Assembly (NCBI GenBank): GCA_937904375.1
Contig: CALDIG010000053.1
Span: forward strand, 1-10,645
Source of the DNA: an uncultured Prevotellaceae bacterium
Lineage (GTDB): Bacteria > Bacteroidota > Bacteroidia > Bacteroidales > Muribaculaceae
DNA length: 10,645 nucleotides
Direction of reading: 5' to 3'
Translations under genes and position numbers: made by a program
Part shown: positions 6,522 to 10,645 of the stretch, piece by piece
Numbering within the stretch: the first letter of the stretch is position 1
How the letters are laid out: each line of letters starts with the position of its first letter
The notes under the pieces: model-generated
Databases searched by the model: none
Seen by the model: the letters and a program-made list of their open reading frames with translations, nothing else
Told to the model about the DNA's origin: nothing

Positions 6522-7178
6522 ATGAAATACGGAAGATTAGTGTGCAACACACTCAAGCAAATCAGGCTTGATGTTGCCCGTGCCAATGGCATTGATTATG
6601 TTCCTGCTCCATGCACCCACAAGGGCGACTGCGCTGGCACCTGCCCTGCATGTGAGAGTGAGGTGGAATATCTTGAGAAGGAGATTTCGCGGAGGCGGGC
6701 CATAGGGAAAGCCGTGATCCTCGCTGGTGTGGGCATCACGAGTCTTGCCGCGATGGCCGGCACTCCAAGCAAGACCGTGAAGCCTCTCGATAATGGCACT
6801 CCAAGCCAAGTGCGCGACTCGATTTATCGAAATGAAATCTTTGGAAGCGCGGCTCACATGCCGAGTTTTCCTGGTGGAGATGCGGCACTTATGAGATTTA
6901 TAAGTGAACATGTGGTATATCCCGAAGAAGCCTATAAGAATAATATTGAAGGTAAAGTGGTTGTACAATTCATTATAGAAGAAACCGGTAAGGTTGGCGA
7001 GGTGAAAGTGGCCCGCTCGGTAAGCGAGGAGCTTGACCGTGAAGCAGTCAGAGTTATGAAGCTGCTTCCTGATTTTAACCCGGCCCATAACGCTTTAGGG
7101 AAGCCAGTGAAAGTGTGGTACACCCTGCCCGTCACCTTCAAGATTCAAGGTGAAGATATTGAGGGGGTAGAAGAGTAA
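6522..7178 (+). CDS. energy transducer TonB family protein with Cys-rich N-terminus
   Basis: A 218-aa protein from the ATG at 6522 (MKYGRLVCNT); a TTG 21 codons upstream opens the same frame but the ATG fits family N-termini better. Residues 11-55 form a cytoplasmic Cys-rich domain, KQIRLDVARANGIDY followed by CTHKGDCAGTCPAC (Cys31, 37, 41, 44), seen in some Bacteroidetes TonB proteins. One membrane helix follows the basic SRRR (about residues 60-79), then a short periplasmic linker and a TonB C-terminal domain (114-208: FPGGDAALMRFI, YPEEA, GKVVVQFIIEETGKV, PVTFKI). Such proteins normally pass proton-motive force energy to TonB-dependent outer-membrane receptors. The four cysteines could bind Zn or an Fe-S cluster, which is inference. 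No ExbB/ExbD or receptor gene lies nearby. Confidence 0.9.
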   Translation: MKYGRLVCNTLKQIRLDVARANGIDYVPAPCTHKGDCAGTCPACESEVEYLEKEISRRRAIGKAVILAGVGITSLAAMAGTPSKTVKPLDNGTPSQVRDSIYRNEIFGSAAHMPSFPGGDAALMRFISEHVVYPEEAYKNNIEGKVVVQFIIEETGKVGEVKVARSVSEELDREAVRVMKLLPDFNPAHNALGKPVKVWYTLPVTFKIQGEDIEGVEE

Positions 7179-7211
7179 ATTACAGGAAAATTTATTCTTT
7201 AATCACTAATC

Positions 7212-7246
7212 ATCAAGTTTCTAATTTATTGGAAACTTGATTTTTA
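7212..7246 (+). terminator. Rho-independent terminator
   Basis: A 10-bp perfect stem (ATCAAGTTTC at 7212-7221, complement at 7232-7241), a 10-nt loop and a T5 run. It lies 33 nt after the stop of the TonB-family gene. It also encodes the last residues and stop of the convergent gene 7213-7740, so the two genes overlap at this hairpin. Confidence 0.75.
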
Positions 7247-7740
7247 TATATCTTCTTCAGTTGTTTGTCAATCTCACTCTGCGAATGGTCGAGTTCGCTT
7301 AGTTCTATCTCAAATTTGCTTGGTGTTTCCATCTTGTCATGGTATTTGATGATGAGCGTGAGTTGAGTGCCAGTAATTCGACTATATGTGCTCTTGATTC
7401 TCACCCCATCGCAGTCCTCAAAAGGAACCACCATCGACATTCCCTTGTCATCGAAGAAGACGAAATGCTTCTCACCAACCGCAAATGCTGGAATACCGCG
7501 ACTGGTCTTACTCACTTTCTTGAAGTTTTCAAAAATAGAAAGTATCATGCCCAAAGTTATCAGGCCATAGATGACAATTATAACGTATCCCTGCCATTCC
7601 GAGAACAAAAACGACATCTCCCAATGGATATAGCTAAACACGGCGAAAGCGACTAGCACCACCGACAAAACAGTGTAAATCACGGTCTTTGCTGTCACCT
7701 TGCCTTTACGGTAATAATATTGATGAGTGATTTGCATCAT
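7213..7740 (-). CDS. two-helix membrane protein, STM3941-like
   Basis: A 175-aa protein with two membrane helices close together (about residues 17-38 and 49-70) and a cytoplasmic C-terminal domain with IPAFAVGEKHFVFFDDKGM and VPFEDCDGVRIKS. The two-helix plus PH-like beta-domain layout resembles the STM3941 family, whose function is not known to me; the assignment is by pattern only. Its ATG overlaps the stop of the upstream ATPase remnant by 4 nt (ATGA), so translation may depend on ribosomes finishing that remnant. The gene ends inside the terminator hairpin at 7212-7246. Similar small membrane proteins occur as immunity or accessory genes in defence islands, but nothing here proves this. 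Confidence 0.7.
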   Translation of the reverse strand: MMQITHQYYYRKGKVTAKTVIYTVLSVVLVAFAVFSYIHWEMSFLFSEWQGYVIIVIYGLITLGMILSIFENFKKVSKTSRGIPAFAVGEKHFVFFDDKGMSMVVPFEDCDGVRIKSTYSRITGTQLTLIIKYHDKMETPSKFEIELSELDHSQSEIDKQLKKIYKNQVSNKLET

Positions 7741-8150
7741 TTAAATAAATCGTCTAGTGTGATTGTTTCCACAAAAGTTGAAGAGTGAACTCCTTTATGC
7801 AAACCATAAGTTGTAACTAAAGTTGGCCGTAGCGCAGCTTTAGTAGCTGTCTCTTGCCTAAAAGTTTCAGTTCGGTTTCTTAGTTTAATGCTTTCGGCAT
7901 TATCTAACGAATACTCGGCTTCGCTATATTTTATCTCACAGAGATTGATAATGCCGTCAGCGCGTTCAAGCACCATATCGATTTGTGCTTTGGGTAATGA
8001 ATTCTTGCTACGCCAGGAATAAAATTGTGTGCTGATTCGGTCAATACCGAGTGCGGCTTTAATTTGATTTACATGCGCCATGCATACACGCTCAAAACAC
8101 CATCCCAACCAAGTATTTATCTCTGGGGTTCCGATATGATTTCTCCATAT
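7737..8150 (-). pseudogene. C-terminal remnant of an AAA ATPase / PD-(D/E)xK protein
   Basis: About 137 codons of open frame match, by eye, the C-terminal part of a Bacteroidetes ATP-binding protein family (ATPase plus DUF234/DUF4143-like end with a nuclease-type fold). Visible are INTWLGWCFERVCMAHVNQIKAALG just before and after the first in-frame ATG (8106-8108), then IDMVLERADG with INLCEIKYSEAEY, a D-x13-E-x-K pattern as in PD-(D/E)xK enzymes, and a final ITLDDLF. The Walker A/B ATPase domain (expected several hundred residues) is absent: in frame, a TAA lies at 8151-8153. A shortened product from 8108 (123 aa) could still be made. It overlaps the start of the STM3941-like gene by ATGA. 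Confidence 0.75.
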
Positions 8151-8175
8151 TTAAAATCTTTTTAAGTTGCTGATG

Positions 8176-8183
8176 CAAAGGTA
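8176..8183 (-). promoter_or_regulatory. -7 promoter element upstream of the ATPase remnant
   Basis: TACCTTTG (complement of 8176-8183) followed by CA is a perfect -7 box; no good -33 TTTG is at the right distance. About 25 nt downstream is ATGGAGAAA (out of frame with the remnant), a plausible original start codon of the lost ATPase. Confidence 0.45.
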
Positions 8184-8259
8184 ATAATATTTAAACTAGC
8201 AATGAGTTGTGTCCAAAAATGTGTTTTTTTTTGAATTTTGGACCAAACTCAGATTAAAA

Positions 8260-8400
8260 TGAGGGTGTGTTAAAATAAAAAACAACTGATTTTTGGATTA
8301 AATACTCACGCTTGTAATGCATTGAGTAAGCTCAAGCTTTAATTAGCTAAATCGCATTATTCAGTTGTTTATATTAATTCTGATTATGGTCACGACCTCA
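8260..8400. repeat. palindromic MITE-like element
   Basis: The gene-free stretch 8184-8423 holds a 141-nt segment with imperfect terminal inverted repeats: TGAGGGTGTG at 8260-8269 against CACGACCTCA at 8391-8400 (8 of 10 paired). Inside is a perfect 9-bp pair, AACAACTGA at 8281-8289 and its complement at 8361-8369. The left end GAGGGTGTGTTAAAAT also occurs at 148-162. It may be a non-autonomous mobile element or remnant IS ends; no transposase or clear target-site duplication is seen. Confidence 0.4.
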
Positions 8401-8423
8401 TTTTTTTGTAAAATGTGCGCCAT

Positions 8424-8458
8424 TTTGGTACACATTTCCAAGAAATGTATTATCTTTG
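8424..8458 (+). promoter_or_regulatory. promoter and possible operator of the toxin-antitoxin operon
   Basis: TATCTTTG at 8451-8458 is a perfect -7 box; TTTG at 8424-8427 is 23 nt upstream, slightly far. Between them lies a palindrome, ACATTT at 8432-8437 and AAATGT at 8443-8448, which overlaps the place where RNA polymerase binds and is a good candidate for autoregulation by the Phd/YefM antitoxin encoded just downstream. Confidence 0.55.
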
Positions 8459-8495
8459 CAGTCTAAATAGAGTCACAACACTAAAAATTACGATT

Positions 8496-8762
8496 ATGAT
8501 AATAGTCAGCACCCGCGATTTTCGTGCCAATCAGGGCCGTTATCTTCGCCAAGCCCGCAACGGCGAGGACGTGATAATCAAGTCCCGCGACCACGGCAGT
8601 TTCAAAGTCACACCAGTGACTAAGGATGACACCGTTTATAGCATGGAGGAACTGTCAAATATGGCAGCTGAAGCCGAAGTTGAGTATAATTCTGGCAAAG
8701 GCTATCACAAAAGAGATGATGAAAGTATGGAACAGTTTTTAAATAGGCTGACCAATATATAA
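8496..8762 (+). CDS. Phd/YefM family antitoxin
   Basis: An 88-aa protein. Residues 1-50 match the DNA-binding, dimerising N-domain of the Phd/YefM family: MIIVSTRDFRANQGRYLRQA, then GEDVIIKSRDHGSFKVTPV. The C-terminal half (YSMEELSNMAAEAEVEYNSGK and ESMEQFLNRL) is the charged, helical toxin-binding part. I start at ATG 8496; a longer frame from 8415 would run through the promoter. The stop TAA (8760-8762) overlaps the beginning of the toxin frame by 8 nt, as usual for yefM-yoeB type pairs. The antitoxin looks intact, whereas its toxin does not. It likely represses its own promoter at the palindrome at 8432-8448. Confidence 0.85.
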   Translation: MIIVSTRDFRANQGRYLRQARNGEDVIIKSRDHGSFKVTPVTKDDTVYSMEELSNMAAEAEVEYNSGKGYHKRDDESMEQFLNRLTNI

Positions 8763-9012
8763 AATCTTCTTTTCAGAGAAAGCCAAAGTTGGCTTAATTA
8801 AACTTAAAAAAGAAAGTCCTCAACTTATCAAGAAATTAGAGAAACTTCTTGTTGAAATTGAACAACATCCCACAACAGGGACAGGACAAGTTGAACAACT
8901 CAAATATTTGGGTCCCAACACTTATTCACGCAGAATCAATAAAAAACATCGCATTGTGTATAAGGTACTTAATGATATTGTTGAAGTTATAATAATTTCA
9001 CCTGTTGGTTGA
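8755..9012 (+). pseudogene. YoeB/Txe-type toxin without ATG and without terminal His-Tyr
   Basis: An uninterrupted 85-codon frame, not opened by any ATG, GTG or TTG at the expected place, follows the antitoxin with an 8-nt overlap. It reads as a YoeB/Txe mRNA interferase: YKIFFSEKAK, then GTGQVEQLKYLG, YSRRINKKHRIVYKV and IIISPVG. The family starts with Met at the first position; here that codon is ATA (8755-8757). Family members end near SxxGHY, where the His and Tyr are part of the catalytic site (His83 and Tyr84 in E. coli YoeB); here TGA follows directly after the Gly. Residues equivalent to the catalytic Glu (Glu47) and Arg (Arg66) remain. The toxin is most likely not made or not active. 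Rare ATA initiation is the alternative for the first defect only. Confidence 0.8.
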
Positions 9013-9109
9013 ATTAATTTTTTATATTTTTATTATGAAAAAGTTGCACATATCGCTGATATTTAGTAATTTAGAGGTGAAAACAAAAACTTTAAATTAC
9101 ATATCGCTT

Positions 9110-9346
9110 ATGTACAACTTCATCGCAAAGTTCTATATTATTCTTGATGTATGCAAGGATTTCGCAAAAAATAAAGTAAATGACAAGGGAAATATGACCA
9201 GGCCAGGTGTCGTTCCCAAGTTCAGTGACCTGGAGGTTGTCGCGTTGTCCATCACAGCCGAGGCTTACGGCATTGACAGCGAGAATCTGCTTTTCAACCG
9301 ACTCAACAATGACCTTTCTATCATAAAAATGGTATGTATGGTTTAA
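9110..9346 (+). pseudogene. N-terminal stub of an IS982-like transposase
   Basis: About 78 codons from ATG 9110 read MYNFIAKFYIILDVCKDFA, then NDKGNMTRPGVVPKFSDLEVVALSITAEAYGIDSENLLFNRL, which I recognise as the N-terminus of a Bacteroidetes IS982-family transposase. Homology stops at about 9310, and the frame ends at 9346 after unrelated residues. The catalytic DDE part (usually more than 200 further residues) is missing, so this is a dead insertion-sequence remnant. An upstream in-frame start at 9005 overlaps the toxin gene and adds unrelated sequence. A 10-nt direct repeat (ACATATCGCT at 9048-9057 and 9099-9108) lies just before it. Confidence 0.75.
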
Positions 9347-9536
9347 TATATCATCCATCAACAAGAATTATGACAATGAGTATATTTATAAAGCCGGAAC
9401 AGAATTCGATGATTCTGAATTACTCAGGCTTTTTAAATACGGTGAAGATTTCTATAAATGGATGGATACTGAAGGAAAGAAATGTCTTGAAGATTTCGAG
9501 TATTGTTCAGAACAAATATGTTATATTGATATTTAA
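9327..9536 (+). pseudogene. C-terminal fragment of an unknown protein
   Basis: Immediately after the transposase stub, in another frame, 69 codons run from just after TAA (9324-9326) to TAA at 9534-9536 without any suitable start in the first 45 codons. The translation is protein-like and acidic (EYIYKAGTEFDDSELLRLF, KWMDTEGKKCLEDFEYCSE), so it is probably the tail of a gene whose front was lost at the junction near 9310-9330. I do not recognise the family. Confidence 0.4.
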
Positions 9537-9567
9537 AAAATAATGAATATAAAAAATTAAAATAAAC

Positions 9568-10134
9568 ATGACTAAAAAATATATATTATTATCTGATGTA
9601 TTAAATGAAATGGCATCAGATAAAGAAACATATGAAAATAAATTAGGAGGATCTTCTATGCAATTATATCATCATTTGATATACATATGTGTATTAGAAA
9701 ATCAATTACCAGAAATGGTTTCACATTGGTCTAATGAAATTTATAATTTTACTTATAAGGCTATTTCAACTGAATTAAAAACAAAATGCAGAAATCTGAA
9801 TAGAGTAAAAGTTATAGAAGATGAAATGATGGAGCCTCAAATGGGTATTCATTTTGAAGATTATGATGTATCACAATTTATTAATGCGCTTAATATAGAG
9901 AAAAGAAAAACAAAAAAGAAACTAGAAGATCCAGAATATAAAAAAATATATCCATTATTAAGAAAAGAACTTATGTGCATTGATGATTCATTAAATCACA
10001 TAAATGATTATGTTGAATCCAGCAAATTGCGTATAGAAAATTTTTATAATAAATTTAAAGAAGCTACAAGTAAAAGAGATTTAGATTTATTAGAAGCGAC
10101 AATTGAAAATTTTGTTAATAATGAAATTCAATAA
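9568..10134 (+). CDS. AT-rich orphan protein, 188 aa
   Basis: An intact frame of 188 codons opening at ATG 9568 (MTKKYILLSDVLNEMASDKE). No signal peptide or membrane helix is visible. The N-terminal half contains LYHHLIYICVLENQLPEMVSHWSNEIYNFTYKAI, a probable amphipathic helix bundle. The C-terminal half (about residues 108-180) is Lys/Glu-rich and probably coiled coil. Codon use is strongly AT-rich (AAA, AAT, ATA, GAA, TTA), unlike rbfA and the O-methyltransferase, which suggests horizontal transfer from a low-GC donor. I do not recognise a family; a cytosolic defence or regulatory protein is only a guess from the surroundings. No consensus promoter is seen upstream. Confidence 0.75.
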   Translation: MTKKYILLSDVLNEMASDKETYENKLGGSSMQLYHHLIYICVLENQLPEMVSHWSNEIYNFTYKAISTELKTKCRNLNRVKVIEDEMMEPQMGIHFEDYDVSQFINALNIEKRKTKKKLEDPEYKKIYPLLRKELMCIDDSLNHINDYVESSKLRIENFYNKFKEATSKRDLDLLEATIENFVNNEIQ

Positions 10135-10244
10135 TATAAAAATTTTATTAATCATAAACCAATAGGGCAAGTCAAATATGCGCTATTCTAATTCAACCAA
10201 CAGGTAATAATTTCAGTTTTTGGACATTACGAATAATAAATAAT
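10135..10244. other. AT-rich spacer upstream of rbfA
   Basis: This 110-nt spacer should contain the right edge of the accessory island and whatever drives rbfA, but I find no match to the Bacteroidetes promoter consensus and no terminator. Confidence 0.4.
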
Positions 10245-10580
10245 ATGGAATCAACAAGATTACAGAAGATACAACGACAGATACAGAAAGATTTGAGTGA
10301 GATATTCCGTGAGGACACCGCTAAGATGCGTGGCACTCTGGTGAGCGTGAGCAATGTGCGCGTGTCGCCCGACCTGAGCATCGCCCGTGTCCACCTGAGC
10401 GTGTTCCCCAGCGAGAAAGGTCAGGAGATAGTCGAAACAGCTAACCGCAACGAGAAAACCATACGCTACGCTCTTGCACAGCGCGTCAGGAATCAGCTCC
10501 GCAAGACACCTGAGTTGGTGTTCTACATCGACGACTCACTCGACTATATAGAGCATATTGATGAGTTGCTGAAGAAGTAA
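10245..10580 (+). CDS. rbfA: ribosome-binding factor A
   Basis: A 111-aa RbfA, the single KH-like-domain protein that binds the free 30S subunit near the 5' helix of 16S rRNA and helps its late maturation, especially in the cold. Diagnostic segments are TRLQKIQRQIQKDLSEIFRE at the N-terminus, VSVSNVRVSPDLSIARVHLSVFPSEKG in the middle, and RNQLRKTPELVFYIDDSLDYIEHIDELL at the end. Length and start (ATG 10245) are normal for the family. Base composition is higher in GC than in the preceding 1.2 kb, marking a return to core chromosome. Its usual upstream neighbour, the O-methyltransferase, lies 5.7 kb away. Confidence 0.96.
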   Translation: MESTRLQKIQRQIQKDLSEIFREDTAKMRGTLVSVSNVRVSPDLSIARVHLSVFPSEKGQEIVETANRNEKTIRYALAQRVRNQLRKTPELVFYIDDSLDYIEHIDELLKK

Positions 10581-10595
10581 TGCATAATTAACCCG

Positions 10596-10645
10596 TTGGC
10601 GGAATTAAGCGAGCGCATACTTGATTCTGCCGATGGGTCGGTTGT
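10596..10645 (+). CDS. partial gene: N-terminus resembling DUF6088/AbiEi-type antitoxin
   Basis: The last 50 nt, in one frame, read (M)AELSERILDSADGSV and run off the window. LSERIL followed by ADGSV is how I recall many Bacteroidetes DUF6088 proteins beginning; these winged-helix proteins pair with AbiEii-type nucleotidyltransferases as antitoxins. The only start I can find is TTG at 10596, 15 nt after the rbfA stop, so the start is uncertain. With only 16 residues visible this is a weak call. In other Bacteroidales I would expect an ABC-transporter permease gene here instead. Confidence 0.4.
   Translation, partial: MAELSERILDSADGSV

Noticed and set aside
6537..7088. Minus-strand frame of 183 codons opposite the TonB-family gene.
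   Set aside because: The plus strand encodes a well recognised TonB C-terminal domain over the same bases; the opposite frame shows no family features.
8415..8495. N-terminal extension of the antitoxin from 8415.
   Set aside because: It would be translated from sequence containing the -33 and -7 boxes, and Phd/YefM proteins begin close to the STRDFRANQ motif.
9334..9543. 69-codon frame MYGLIYHPST after the transposase stub.
   Set aside because: The alternative frame over the same bases gives more protein-like composition, and this one has an unlikely Ile/Ser/Lys mix with no supporting signal.
1..10645. CRISPR arrays, tRNA or rRNA genes.
   Set aside because: No regularly spaced repeats, no cloverleaf with CCA-type end and no rRNA-like segment was found on reading either strand.

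Overview
The window looks like chromosomal DNA of a Bacteroidales bacterium (Prevotella or Muribaculaceae type). The reasons are the promoters, which follow the Bacteroidetes layout TTTG-N19-21-TAnnTTTG, the general lack of Shine-Dalgarno sequences, several small SPII lipoproteins, an energy-transducer TonB protein with a Cys-rich N-terminal domain, and a COMT-type O-methyltransferase and rbfA as the core genes. All family names come from recognising motifs by eye; no search was run.

Layout. Positions 1-426 carry no gene but hold three inverted-repeat structures. Positions 427-1174 (minus) are two small genes, one encoding a secreted protein, behind a good promoter. Positions 1236-3008 (plus) are a run of very small envelope proteins: a doubtful membrane ORF, a Ser/Thr/Ala/Glu-rich lipoprotein with its own terminator, two adjacent paralogous membrane-anchored proteins, and another lipoprotein. 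A larger lipoprotein (3019-3750, minus) and an O-methyltransferase (3942-4583, plus) diverge from two back-to-back consensus promoters.

From 4584 to about 10244 lies what I read as an accessory island inserted between the O-methyltransferase and rbfA, genes that I recall as adjacent in many Bacteroidales. It holds an AbiE-like pair (winged-helix antitoxin-type protein plus nucleotidyltransferase), a TonB-family protein, a small membrane protein overlapping the C-terminal remnant of an AAA ATPase/PD-(D/E)xK protein, a Phd/YefM antitoxin with a YoeB/Txe-type toxin, the N-terminal stub of an IS982-like transposase, a fragment of an unknown protein, and an AT-rich orphan gene. Much of it is decayed. 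The nucleotidyltransferase is frameshifted just after its catalytic DLD motif. The ATPase has lost its ATPase domain but keeps a promoter -7 box and possibly its start codon. The toxin has ATA where ATG is expected and stops just before its terminal catalytic His-Tyr. The transposase is truncated. The regulator or antitoxin halves look intact, so the pattern is loss of toxic activity with retention of regulators.

At the right end rbfA (10245-10580) is intact. It is followed 15 nt later by 50 nt that read like the N-terminus of a DUF6088/AbiEi-type antitoxin, so rbfA may be flanked on both sides by AbiE-type modules.
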